Made by a program: the position numbers and the translations under genes | Shown: one piece after another, positions 24,165-34,100 of the stretch | Layout of the letters: the number at the start of each line of letters is the position of its first letter | Position numbering within the stretch: the first letter of the stretch is position 1 | The notes under the pieces: generated by a model | Databases searched by the model: none | What the model saw: only the letters and a program-made list of their open reading frames with translations | What the model was told of the DNA's origin: nothing | Assembly (NCBI GenBank): GCA_947066105.1 | Contig: CAMSYM010000002.1 | Coordinates: forward strand, 1 to 64,000 | Direction: 5' to 3' | DNA: 64,000 nucleotides | Source of the DNA: an uncultured Clostridia bacterium | GTDB lineage: Bacteria; Bacillota; Clostridia; Christensenellales; Pumilibacteraceae

Positions 24165-26114
24165 ATGAAAAAAGCCGAAAACAAAAAAACATTCTACATC
24201 ACGACGCCCATATATTACGCGAGCGGGGCGTTGCATATCGGTCACTGCTATACGACAGTCGCTTGCGACGCGATCGCGCGGTTCAAGCGCATGGACGGGT
24301 ACGACGTGTTTTATCTTACCGGCACGGACGAACACGGGCAAAAGGTCCAGCAGGCGGCGAGCGAAAAGGGCATGTCGCCGCAGGCGTTTGTGGACGGACT
24401 TGCGGAGCGCATAAAAAAGCTGTGGGAGCGCATGGACATAAGCAACGACGGGTTTATACGCACCACCGACAAGGCGCACGAAAAGGCTGTCGCCGATATA
24501 TTTACCAAGTTGTACGAAAAAGGCGATATATACAAGTCTGAGTATTCGGGCAAGTATTGCGAGCCGTGCGAATCGTTTTGGACAAGCTCTCAGCTCGTCG
24601 ACGGCAAGTGTCCCGATTGCGGGCGCGAAGTCAAGGACGCCAAGGAGGAATGTTACTTTTTCCGTTTGAGCAAGTATGCCGACCGCGTGAAAAAGCTGTT
24701 GACCGAAACGGATTTCTTACAGCCCGATTCGCGCGTCAAGGAGATGGTGAACAATTTCATCGACAAAGGACTTAACGACCTTGCGGTAACGCGCACGTCC
24801 TTCGATTGGGGGATAAAAGTGCCGTTCGATCCCAAACACGTCATTTACGTGTGGATCGACGCTTTGCCCAACTATTTGACGGCGCTCGGCTACGGCGGAG
24901 ATAACGACCGAAACTACAAAAAATACTGGGCGTGCGATATGCACGTGATGGCAAAGGAGATAGTGCGCTTCCATTCGATTGTGTGGCCCGCGATACTTAT
25001 GGCGTTGGAAGTGCCGCTGCCTAAGCGCGTATACGGTCACGGCTGGATAACCTTCGGCGGCGACAAAATGAGCAAGTCCAAGGGCAATGTCGTCGATCCG
25101 TTCGTGCTTACCGACAGATACGGCGTTGACGCACTGCGCTACTATTTGTTGTCGAGCATGCCGTTCGGCGAGGACAGCTCGTATACGAGCGAACTGTTGC
25201 TGTCGACGATAAACAACGATATAGTCAACGATCTCGGCAATCTCGTGCGCCGCACGCTCGCCATGAGCAAGCAGTATTTCGACGGCAAGGTAAAAAAGCC
25301 GACAGATAACGAGCTTACAGCCGCCGACCGCGATTACATTGCGGCGATAGACGGACTTTTATCGGGCGTGCGCGCCGATATAGATAAGCCCGAGCTCAAC
25401 AAGGCGCTCGAAAAGATATTCGGCGTTATCGATCTGTCCAATAAGTACATCGACGCCAACAAGCCGTGGGAGCTTAACAAAACGGGCGACACTGCGCGGC
25501 TCAACGTCGTTATGTACGATCTTTTGGAAAGCATACGCGTCGTCGCGAACCTGTTGTTGCCCTTCCTTACCAAGTACCCGCGACGGATATTCGACGGACT
25601 GGGTTTGTCCGTGCCGACCGATTTTTCGGCGGCGAAATACGGCGTAGTCAAGGCGTACGCCACAACGGAAATAGAGCCTATACTCAACAGGCTCGATATC
25701 AAAAAGGAGCTTACCGAATTGGAAAAAATAGCCGAAACGACAAACGTAAAACAAGCCGAAAAGCCCGCCGACAAGACGGCGGAGCAACCGTCCGAGCTTA
25801 TCTCGATAGACGACTTTTTCAAGACAGAGCTTTTGGTCGTCGATATCGAAGCTTGCGAAAAAGTGGAAAAGGCGAACAAGCTGTTAAAACTGACCGTGTT
25901 CGACGGGATGCGTCGACGCACGATAGTGTCGGGCATAGCCAAGGCGTACGCGCCGCAGGAGCTTGTCGGCAAAAAGGCGGCGCTCGTCGCCAATCTCAAA
26001 CCAGCCAAGCTGTGCGGGATAATGTCGGAAGGCATGCTGTTGTGTTCGGTGGGCGACGACGGCTTGCCGCGGCTCGTCATGCCTGTCGGTAACGCGGGGG
26101 ACAAGATATGCTGA
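24165..26114 (+). CDS. metG: Methionyl-tRNA synthetase
   Basis: This 649-residue class I synthetase has the HIGH motif in ALHIGHCYTT (about residue 22), a zinc knuckle CEPCESFW...CPDCGRE (about 133-153), KMSKS in GDKMSKSKGN (about 305), and a C-terminal tRNA-binding (EMAP/Trbp111) domain over about 550-649. The start at 24165 is chosen for the AGAGGT site and for homology (MKKAENKKTFYITTPIYY). The longer frame from 24078 translates repeat DNA (the HFERSEKSRS stretch). The stop overlaps the tatD start by seven bases. Confidence 0.97.
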   Translation: MKKAENKKTFYITTPIYYASGALHIGHCYTTVACDAIARFKRMDGYDVFYLTGTDEHGQKVQQAASEKGMSPQAFVDGLAERIKKLWERMDISNDGFIRTTDKAHEKAVADIFTKLYEKGDIYKSEYSGKYCEPCESFWTSSQLVDGKCPDCGREVKDAKEECYFFRLSKYADRVKKLLTETDFLQPDSRVKEMVNNFIDKGLNDLAVTRTSFDWGIKVPFDPKHVIYVWIDALPNYLTALGYGGDNDRNYKKYWACDMHVMAKEIVRFHSIVWPAILMALEVPLPKRVYGHGWITFGGDKMSKSKGNVVDPFVLTDRYGVDALRYYLLSSMPFGEDSSYTSELLLSTINNDIVNDLGNLVRRTLAMSKQYFDGKVKKPTDNELTAADRDYIAAIDGLLSGVRADIDKPELNKALEKIFGVIDLSNKYIDANKPWELNKTGDTARLNVVMYDLLESIRVVANLLLPFLTKYPRRIFDGLGLSVPTDFSAAKYGVVKAYATTEIEPILNRLDIKKELTELEKIAETTNVKQAEKPADKTAEQPSELISIDDFFKTELLVVDIEACEKVEKANKLLKLTVFDGMRRRTIVSGIAKAYAPQELVGKKAALVANLKPAKLCGIMSEGMLLCSVGDDGLPRLVMPVGNAGDKIC

Positions 26115-26881
26115 TAGATTCACATGCGCATATATACGACGAGGAGTTTTTTGCGGAGGGCGGCGCGCAAAGCATAATAGAAAGCATGTCCCGCGACGGT
26201 CTTGAATATATTGTTTGCGTGGGGTGCGACGTGCCTACGTCCGAAGCGTGCGTCAAGCTTGCCGTAGAAAACGCGGGCATATACGCGACGGTGGGCATAC
26301 ACCCGTACGACGCAAGCACTGCAACGCCCGAAAATTTAGCCGTACTTCGCGACCTTGCGTTAAATAACAAAAAGGTCGTGGCGATAGGCGAGTTCGGGCT
26401 TGATTTTCACCGACCCGGTTCCGACCGCGACGGACAGATGAAAGCAATGCGCGCGCAGTACGAGCTTGCGCGCGAGCTTTGTTTGCCGCAGGTATACCAC
26501 TTGCGCGACGGTTACGGCGAATTCGCGGAGTTCGCAAAAACGCGCGAGTTTCCGCAGGGCGGGGTCATACACTGTTTTTCTAGTTCGGCGGAGATCGCCG
26601 AATTCTGCGTCGGAAAAGGCTTTTACGTTTCGTTTTCGGGTACTGTCACGTACGATAACGCGGTCAATCTGAAACGCGCCGCGCTGGCTGTGCCGCTCGA
26701 CAGACTTCTCATCGAAACGGACAGCCCGTATCTTACGCCCGAACCGCGGCGCGGACACAAAAACTATCCCAAAAACGTAGCGTTCGTATGCGATACGCTT
26801 GCGCAAATCAAAGGCGTATCCCGCGAACGCATGGAGCAAATGACCAACGAAAACGCCAAACGAGTTTTCAATATCGAATAA
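26108..26881 (+). CDS. tatD: TatD-family metal-dependent hydrolase
   Basis: This 257-residue TIM-barrel nuclease/hydrolase has metal ligands in DSHAHIYDEEF at the start, GEFGLDFHR near 97, VIHCFSSS near 153 and ETDSPYLTPEP near 200. The segment normally reading H-x-R-x-A is here YHLRDGYGEF. TatD proteins are 3'-5' DNases. The order metG-tatD is common in Firmicutes. It overlaps metG by seven bases and the next gene by one base (TAATG). Confidence 0.93.
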   Translation: MLIDSHAHIYDEEFFAEGGAQSIIESMSRDGLEYIVCVGCDVPTSEACVKLAVENAGIYATVGIHPYDASTATPENLAVLRDLALNNKKVVAIGEFGLDFHRPGSDRDGQMKAMRAQYELARELCLPQVYHLRDGYGEFAEFAKTREFPQGGVIHCFSSSAEIAEFCVGKGFYVSFSGTVTYDNAVNLKRAALAVPLDRLLIETDSPYLTPEPRRGHKNYPKNVAFVCDTLAQIKGVSRERMEQMTNENAKRVFNIE

Positions 26882-27492
26882 TGACAAACAATTACGTTTA
26901 TGTTTTGGACGGTAAGGCGTATATCAATCTTACCAACAAGTGTCGGAACGCTTGCGCGTTTTGTATACGCAATACCGGCGACGGCGTGGCGGGTACGCCG
27001 CTGTGGCTCGACAAAGAGCCGACGGCGACCGACGTTATGACGGCGTTCGACGCGCTCGCGCCGTGTGCCGATAAGGAAGTCGTGTTTTGCGGGTACGGCG
27101 AACCGACCGAAAATCTCGACGCTTTGAAGGCATGCGCGGCGCAGTTGAAAGCGCGCGGCTATACGACGCGGCTCAATACCAACGGTTTGGGTTCGCTCGC
27201 GGCGGGACGGGATATTTCGGGCGAGCTTACCGACATAGATACCGTATCGGTGTCGCTCAACGCGGGGAGCGCGGAACGTTATTACGAGATCACGAACAGC
27301 GCGTACGGGCTTGACGCTTTTCCCGCGCTCGTCGAGTTCGCACAGGCATGTAAAGCGCGCGGTATAACTACGGTATTTACCGTCGTCGACGTTATAGGCG
27401 ACGACCAAATAAACAAATGCAAAACGCTTTGCGCAAAGCTCGATATTCCGTTGCGCGTAAGGAAGTACGTCGGGGATAATTACGAAGGATGA
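26881..27492 (+). CDS. TatD-associated radical SAM protein
   Basis: This 203-residue radical SAM protein has the [4Fe-4S] motif C-x3-C-x2-C in TNKCRNACAFCIRN, a GYGEPT glycine motif (FCGYGEPTEN), and LNTNGLGSL. Genes of this type sit directly after tatD in many Firmicutes and are named for that association; the reaction is unknown. The start ATG overlaps the tatD stop by one base, which shows tight coupling. The protein ends ('VRKYVGDNYEG') just before a repeat block, and no terminator is visible. Confidence 0.9.
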   Translation: MTNNYVYVLDGKAYINLTNKCRNACAFCIRNTGDGVAGTPLWLDKEPTATDVMTAFDALAPCADKEVVFCGYGEPTENLDALKACAAQLKARGYTTRLNTNGLGSLAAGRDISGELTDIDTVSVSLNAGSAERYYEITNSAYGLDAFPALVEFAQACKARGITTVFTVVDVIGDDQINKCKTLCAKLDIPLRVRKYVGDNYEG

Positions 27493-28010
27493 TGCGGGAT
27501 TCGGAGTTCGGAATTGCGGTTGAATTAATATTAGTGCGGCTAACGCCTAGATCTCTCCACTACACTCGCTAACGCTCGTTTCGGTCGAGATGACGGGGTG
27601 AGAGAAACGGCTTTGCACTCGATAAGAAAGGCAACCCACATCAAATACTTCCATCATTTCGAGCGGAGCGAAGCGCAGTCGAGCAATCAAGGCGATCCGC
27701 CGCAGGGTGAATAAGTAATTCGGAATTCGGAATTGCGGTAGATCAATTATTAATGAGATTGACGCCCGGATCTCTCCGCTACGTGCGCAAAGCGCACTTC
27801 GGTCGAGATGATGGGGTGAGAGAAACGGCTTTGCACTCGATAGGAAAGGCAACCCAACACCACCATCATTTCGAGCGGAGCAAGTTAAGAAGCCCAACGA
27901 ATACAAACGAGATTCGGAATTGCAAGATATCGTTAATCGTATTAAAAAACTCTGCGTAGCCTTCGGCTACCGAGAAATCTTTGGCGTAGCCGCAGAATGA
28001 ATAATATCGA
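27493..28010. repeat. Intergenic repeat block 5
   Basis: The 600-base gap holds two hairpin core copies (about 27549-27597 and 27769-27816) in direct order about 220 bases apart. Each is followed by GAGAGAAACGGCTTTGCACT and a CATCATTTCGAGCGGAGC segment. A GCGTAGCCTTCGGCTACCGA hairpin lies at about 27954. AATTCGGAATTCGGAATT words separate the units. Bases 28010-28080 hold the leader of the exchanger gene, with CGGAGG before its ATG. Confidence 0.85.
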
Positions 28011-28090
28011 TAAACCTGCGTGAACGTTAAACCGCAGTCATAGAAAACAACGGGATAAAAGTAAAAGTATAAAAACACTCGGAGGTCGGT

Positions 28091-29092
28091 ATGCCCGATT
28101 GGTTAGTATATATCGGATACGTCGCAATGGTGGCGATCATAGTCGCGTTGTCGATCAAGCTCGGTAAATACGTGGATATAATCGATGCCAAAAGCAACAT
28201 ATCGGGCGCGTTCATAGGCGGCGTCATGCTCGCTGCGGTCACGAGCTTGCCCGAACTGTTCACGTCGCTGTCGGCGGTCTGGATAGTCAAAGAAAACTCG
28301 ATGATCATAGGGAACATTCTCGGTTCTGACTTGATCAATTTCGCGTTTTTCGGCGTGATCCTGCTCATATTCGGGCGCGGACTCAAAAAGGCGGAGTTTT
28401 CCAAGTTTTATTATATCGCGCTCGGCGTAACGATCGGAATGTATGCGTTCGTCGCGGTGGGGTTGTATTTCGCCGAGTGGATGCAGATAACGTGGTTTTC
28501 GGCGGTGTCGCCCGTTATACTCGTGCTGTACGTGCTGTTCGTCAAAAAAATGCCCAAAACGTCCGAGAACGACGACGGCAAAGCAGACGAAAATCTTACG
28601 CTCAGTCAAGCGGTCGTGCGGTTTATAATATGCGCGATAGTGCTTATCGGCGCGTCTATCGCAATGACATATCTCACCGATATCGTCGCGGGCAATCTGG
28701 GGCTGGGCAAAACGTTTGCGGGCGCGTTGTTCTTGGGCGTGGCTACGAGCCTTCCGGAGCTTATCTCGTCTGTAACGCTTTGCTATCGCGGCAACTACAA
28801 TGCCGCCGCGGGCAATATAATAGGCTCTAACGTTTTCAATTTTACCATTCTGTTCGTCGCGGACGTGTTTTCGTTTATACCCAACTCGTCGCAGATCTAT
28901 TTCCTTAACGGCGATTCCATGTGGCTGTTGATATTCGGCGCGGTCGCCGCCGTCACTACGCTGGGCATGATATACGTCAAAAACAAATTCAAACCGTCGT
29001 GCGGCGTAACTGTCGCGCTGTATGCGGTCAACGCCGTGCCGCCGTTGCTGTACTTGGCGTACTTGCTGATAACGACGGGCGTGTTCGGATGA
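28091..29092 (+). CDS. Sodium/calcium exchanger family protein (CaCA, YrbG-like)
   Basis: This 333-residue protein with about ten membrane helices has two inverted alpha-repeats carrying the ion-binding motif: MLAAVTSLPELFTS in the first half and LGVATSLPELISS in the second. The acidic Glu of each 'SLPE' coordinates the cation. A charged cytoplasmic loop (KTSENDDGKADEN) separates the halves. It exchanges Ca2+ for Na+ or H+. It stands alone; CGGAGG lies four bases before the ATG. Confidence 0.92.
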   Translation: MPDWLVYIGYVAMVAIIVALSIKLGKYVDIIDAKSNISGAFIGGVMLAAVTSLPELFTSLSAVWIVKENSMIIGNILGSDLINFAFFGVILLIFGRGLKKAEFSKFYYIALGVTIGMYAFVAVGLYFAEWMQITWFSAVSPVILVLYVLFVKKMPKTSENDDGKADENLTLSQAVVRFIICAIVLIGASIAMTYLTDIVAGNLGLGKTFAGALFLGVATSLPELISSVTLCYRGNYNAAAGNIIGSNVFNFTILFVADVFSFIPNSSQIYFLNGDSMWLLIFGAVAAVTTLGMIYVKNKFKPSCGVTVALYAVNAVPPLLYLAYLLITTGVFG

Positions 29093-29200
29093 ATTCGGAA
29101 TTAACGCCCCATCCGCGTCGCGAGTAAGTTAATACCGGCAGTATACCGGTGCTTTATATATAAATACGAGCATATTCGATCACACACGGAGAAAAACAAA

Positions 29201-30046
29201 ATGACGATAGAAAACAAGATAATGGACGAGGAACGCGCCCTGTACGGGTGCGAGAACGTTATAATACATAACTGCAAATTCCAAGGCGATGCGGACGGCG
29301 AAAGCGCGCTAAAAGAGTGCGGCAGAGTGCAAGCCGAAAACTGTCTGTTCGATCTTCGGTATCCGTTGTGGCACGATCGCGCGGTCATTCTCGACGGGTG
29401 CGAGCTTACCGAAAGCTGTCGCGCCGCGCTGTGGTATTCGTCAAACATCGTCGTTACGGATACAAAAATGCACGGCATAAAAGCGTTGCGCGAATGCAAG
29501 CATGCGGTCGTCAAAAACAGCGAGATAATATCGCCGGAGTTCGGCTGGTCCACCGACGGCATAAGCTTCACCGACGTAAAAGCGACGGGCGAATACTTTT
29601 TGTTCCGAGCGAAAAACGTTACGGCGCGCGGACTCACGTTCAAGGGCAAGTATTCGTTTCAGTACGTCGACGGCGGGATAATAACGGACAGCACGCTCGA
29701 TACCAAGGACGCGTTTTGGCACAGTAAAAACATCACCGTGGAAAACTGCACGGTCATAGGTGAATACTTGGGTTGGTTCGCCAAAAATCTGACGTTCAAA
29801 AATTGCACGATAATAGGCACGCAACCGCTGTGCTATTGCAAAAATTTAAAGCTCATCGATTGCGTTATGCAAAACGCCGATCTCGCGTTCGAGCGCTCGC
29901 AAGTGCAAGCGACTTTGCGCGATAAGATAGACAGCATAAAAAATCCGTATAAGGGCTTTATAAAAGTCCCGTCGGTGGGCGAGATCGTACGCGACGATAC
30001 AAAAGCGAAATGCAAGATAATCGTCGGCGAAGCGTTGCGCGGCTGA
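29201..30046 (+). CDS. DUF3737 family parallel beta-helix protein
   Basis: This 281-residue protein consists of short strands typical of a right-handed beta-helix (for example NVIIHNCKFQGDADGES, NITVENCTVIGEYLGWF, NLTFKNCTIIGTQPLCY). It starts MTIENKIMDEERALY, the usual DUF3737 opening. No signal peptide is present, so it is cytoplasmic. The fold is pectate-lyase-like but no catalytic residues can be named and the function is unknown. GGAG precedes the ATG. The MGMT-like gene begins one base after its stop, so they are cotranscribed. Confidence 0.88.
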   Translation: MTIENKIMDEERALYGCENVIIHNCKFQGDADGESALKECGRVQAENCLFDLRYPLWHDRAVILDGCELTESCRAALWYSSNIVVTDTKMHGIKALRECKHAVVKNSEIISPEFGWSTDGISFTDVKATGEYFLFRAKNVTARGLTFKGKYSFQYVDGGIITDSTLDTKDAFWHSKNITVENCTVIGEYLGWFAKNLTFKNCTIIGTQPLCYCKNLKLIDCVMQNADLAFERSQVQATLRDKIDSIKNPYKGFIKVPSVGEIVRDDTKAKCKIIVGEALRG

Positions 30047-30047
30047 T

Positions 30048-30362
30048 ATGAAAGAAACCGCTTTCATGCGCGACGTGTACGCCGCAGTCAAGCTCGTTCC
30101 GCGCGGCAAGGTAGCCACATATTCGCAGATAGCGTTGATGTCCGGACACAACGGCGCGGCGCGCGCTGTGGGGAACGCCTTGCACGTCAACCCGTATTTC
30201 GGCGAAGTGCCGTGTCACCGCATTGTCAATGCGAGCGGACGGCTTGCGCCCGATTTCGCGTTCGGCGGAGCGGACGCGCAACGCCGCATGCTCGAAAGCG
30301 AAAACGTTACGGTCGTCGACGGCGCTGTTGATTTGGAAAAATTCCAGTGGCGGGGAGAGTGA
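30048..30362 (+). CDS. MGMT-family (alkyltransferase-like) DNA-binding protein
   Basis: This 104-residue protein consists only of the C-terminal DNA-binding/active-site domain of O6-methylguanine methyltransferases. It has the PCHR motif with the alkyl-acceptor Cys (GEVPCHRIVNASGRLA) and the helix-turn-helix arginine-finger region (GHNGAARAVGNALHVNP). Short single-domain members include atypical alkyltransferase-like proteins that flag lesions for excision repair. Those usually lack the Cys, and this one keeps it, so true transfer is possible. Confidence 0.88.
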   Translation: MKETAFMRDVYAAVKLVPRGKVATYSQIALMSGHNGAARAVGNALHVNPYFGEVPCHRIVNASGRLAPDFAFGGADAQRRMLESENVTVVDGAVDLEKFQWRGE

Positions 30363-30985
30363 TTTGGAATTCGGAATTAGGAATTCGGAATGCGGAATTG
30401 ATGACCGTTACGCGGTGAGTGAGCAATGTGCGGCTACGCCTAGATCTCTCCACTACACTCGCATACGCTCGTTTCGGTCGAGATGATGGGGGGGGGGTAA
30501 GTGGTTTGGCTATTCTTGCTTGCTTGGTCGAGATGATGGGGCGAGTGAAACTACTTTGCTATACTTGATTAGAAAGGTTATCCGCAACAAACACGCCCAT
30601 CATTTCGAGCGGAGCAGGTGAAGAAGCACAATTAATACTAACGATATTTAGAATTGTAAAATATCGTTTATAGTAACAAAAAACTACGCGTAGCCTCCGG
30701 CTACCGAGAAATCAAGGCGAACCGCCGCATAGTGACCGAGTAATTCGGAATTCGGAATTATGGTCAAATCAATATTTATGCGGCTACGCCCGGATCTCTC
30801 CGCTACGTGCGCAAGCGCACTTCGGTCGAGATGATGGGGTAGGTGTAAAAATTTACTTGTCATCCTGAGCAACGCGAAGGATCTCAACCATATAAAGTAA
30901 ATAAGGACGAGATTGCCTACTGTACTTCGCTTGTTCGGAATAAGGCTATGCATTGCTACGTAGGACAAAAAGTTATCCATGCGCA
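30363..30985. repeat. Intergenic repeat block 6 with a G10 tract
   Basis: AATTCGGAATTAGGAATTC words are followed by hairpin core copies at about 30449-30497 and 30793-30840. Between them lie the 'CATCATTTCGAGCGGAGC' segment and a GCGTAGCCTCCGGCTACCGA hairpin. A second-family fold-back lies at about 30862-30974 (CATCCTGAGCAACGCGAAGG to GCTACGTAGGACAAAAA). The first core ends in a G10 tract (30488-30497), while most copies have G4. Confidence 0.85.
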
Positions 30986-31059
30986 CCGTTTGTTTGCAAT
31001 CTGTGACGTATTATTTTACGGTGCGCATTATTGAGAATTTTTCCGTGAAAATGAAATTT

Positions 31060-31122
31060 TTTACAGAATTACTGATAATTAATATAATGGGGGTTGACAT
31101 TGTGAATATAATGTGATAATAT
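31060..31122 (+). promoter_or_regulatory. Tandem promoters of the large surface-protein operon
   Basis: P1 is TTTACA (31060-31065), 17 bases, TATAAT (31083-31088). P2 is TTGACA (31094-31099), 17 bases, TAATAT (31117-31122). The two are 34 bases apart, in an A/T-rich stretch. A leader of about 50 bases follows with CGGAGG before the ATG. Confidence 0.75.
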
Positions 31123-31180
31123 ATATTTATCTAATGAAATATTGTCATTCGACAAGGTTTTACGGAGGTAGATCGAAATA

Positions 31181-34100
31181 ATGAAAAAGGTTTTATCGGT
31201 ACGCGTCGTTACGGTCGCATTGTTATCGGTTCTCGTAGCCTTTTGCGTTGCGTGGGGCGGAATGAGCTTATTTTCGCCGTTCGGACGCGCAGAAGAAACG
31301 GAAAACGAAACGCCTGCGCCTGCCGTTGCGGAGATAGTGGAAGGCTACAAGGATAAGCTTATCGACGACAATATAGTCGACGGCGAGATAGCGCCTGTGA
31401 TTTTGAGCGGAACGCGCGCGGAGATCGCCGCAAAGTGGTCGGAAATGTGCGCAAAAGCTACGACGAAATATGTTTATTTGCGGCTCGATTCCGATTGGGT
31501 CGCAGAAAGACCGACGGGTACGGACGGCGTCGAGCAGGATGCCGCGCCCATATTCGGTACGGGCAACGGGTTCGTAACATCGACGAGCGTCGGACCGGGC
31601 GCTATCGACGTTACCGGCAAAAAGGTAATACTCGACCTTAACGGACACGTTATCGACCGCGATCTCGATGATCCGAAATATGTCGATAAGAATTATAACG
31701 GAAGCGTGATATATGTCAGTTCGGCGAGTTCCGATTTCGTTTTGGTGGACAGCGATCCCGCCGCAGAGCATAAGACCGAAGTCGACGGCGTGCAAGCGGA
31801 TAAATATACATACGAAGAAATGACTTTTTCGGTCGTCGATCCCAACAGCTGGTATCCGCAAATAGACATCGTTACCAAAACCAAAGCCGTTACGGGCGGC
31901 ATTATAACCGGCGGCAGCGCCGTGGGTACGTCGCAGTGGGGTATTTCGTTCGGCGGCGGTATACGTATTTACAACGGTAATTTGCACATGTTCGGCGGAA
32001 CGGTATTCGGCAATCGCGTATCGTTTAACGGCGCGGGCATTTATGCGAATAACGGCGGCAGTATAGTGATAGACGGCGGCAATGTTATTGCCAACGAAGG
32101 ACTCAGTACGGTAAGCGGGTCTTTGGGCGGCGGCGTGTTTATAAGCGCTAACGTCGAATTTACTTTAAAACGCGGTTTGATAACGGCAAACAAATCGCGT
32201 TCCGGCGCGGGCGTTTACGGCGATACCAACAGCGTATTGAATATAGACGGCGGACGGATTATAAGCAATACCGCAGGCACGAGCGGCAACGGTCAAGGCG
32301 GCGGCGTTTACGCAAACGGCGCGTTGACTGTCCGCGGCGGCGAAATATCCCGCAATCTGTCGGGACACAGCGGCGGCGGTATATACAGCTCCAATGTCGC
32401 CGTTTCGGAAATAGCGGGCGGTGAGATATCGTACAATCTGTCCAACGTCGGCGGCGGCATCACCGCAAACACAGACATCACGCTCAGCGGCGGACTTATA
32501 ACTCACAACTATGCGTATTATCGCGATTACGGTTTATACTTCCTTACTCCGGGTACGTTGAAATTGGCGGGGCCCGTAAAGATCAAGGAAAACGGAACGA
32601 AAAAAAGCACGTCCAACGATATTTCCGGCGCTAAAACGGTCACCGTTACGGGCGAACTCGAACGCGGTACGGCGCCTGACGAAGACTGCGCGGAAATTTA
32701 CATAAGCGAATATCTTTCGCCTATAACGGGCTACGGCGAAAACGGCTTGAACCGTGAAGACGGTCATGTCATAGATCCGTCGAGATATTTTCATTTTACG
32801 TACAATCCCGACGATATCGGCAAAGCCGTTTTTCAAGAAGGCGTCGGCGTTATTTACGAAACGCCGTTCAAAACGATCTATTACGGCTCGAATACCGGAA
32901 ACAGCGGTGATTACAATATCGATCTTCAAATAACCGACAGCCAATACGGCATGGTAATGAACTACGGCGAATACGGCAAATTCGGGTTGTGTGTATCGTT
33001 GGAAAGCGGTACGGGCGACGACTCTGCGGAAGAGAACGTATGGTTCCATCGTTACGCTTACGATAAGAAAAACGAAAGCGCCGACGAAGACGATCTGGGC
33101 GAATATCAATCGTATGGCAGAGCCGTTATCGAAGCGGGCATATATGTAGGGAGCGCGCAAGTCAAAACGGGCGACGGTTGGAGATATATCACCATAAGAG
33201 TTGTCGTCCGTCCCAAATCGCTCGAAAGCTCTACTGCCGAGTTCGGTGCGGCGGGTTATGTTAAAATAGCTTACGATGATGCGGATAAAGTGTTCAACGG
33301 AACCGCGCATACGCCTGACGTAACGTCGGTAGCTATCGAGGAAGGCGAAAACAGTACTTGGTTCGAGAGCTTGGTCAAAGACAGCGCATACACCGTCGAA
33401 TACGAAAACAATATCCACGTTGCGGGCGCGTCGTACGTAGTGATCAAGGGTAAAGGCAACTACGGAGGGACGGTCAAGCTCCCGTTTGAAATAGTTCAGC
33501 CGAGCGGGCATTATTATACCGAAAGCGGCGATGCCGATTGCGTCACCGTGTGGCAAATTTATAACGGTACCGCGTGGACGGATGCGAACGGTTCTAAGTT
33601 CACTTATGACGATACGAGCAAAAAATACAGTGTGCGCGCTTTGGTAAAATCCAAGTTCGACGACGGCACGGTATACAATTCGTATGTGTATGCGGCGGAC
33701 GGCAAGGAAGCCGACTTCAAGCTTGCCGTCGGCGATACGACCTTGATCGATCCCGGACTTAAACTGGTATTCAAAAACGACGGCAAGATCGTTGCCGACA
33801 TTTTCGACGCGGGCGAGTACGCTATATCCGTAGAGTGCGTAGACGAAGCAAACGGCTTAAAAGGCGATTTCGCTTTGCCGACCTCGGCTATCTCGTCCGA
33901 CGTAGTTATGGATCCCTATTCCATAACCAAGGCGGAGCTGGAAGCGGCTACCGTCGAAAGCGGTAAATCGTTACTTGCCGTCGTACTCGGCAATGACGAA
34001 TATCTGCCGTTTATCACCGAAGTCAAGTACGTTGCTGACGACGTCGCGACGGACGGCAATACGCTTTTCGCTTACGTGCTTTACAACGGCAAGCAATTTG

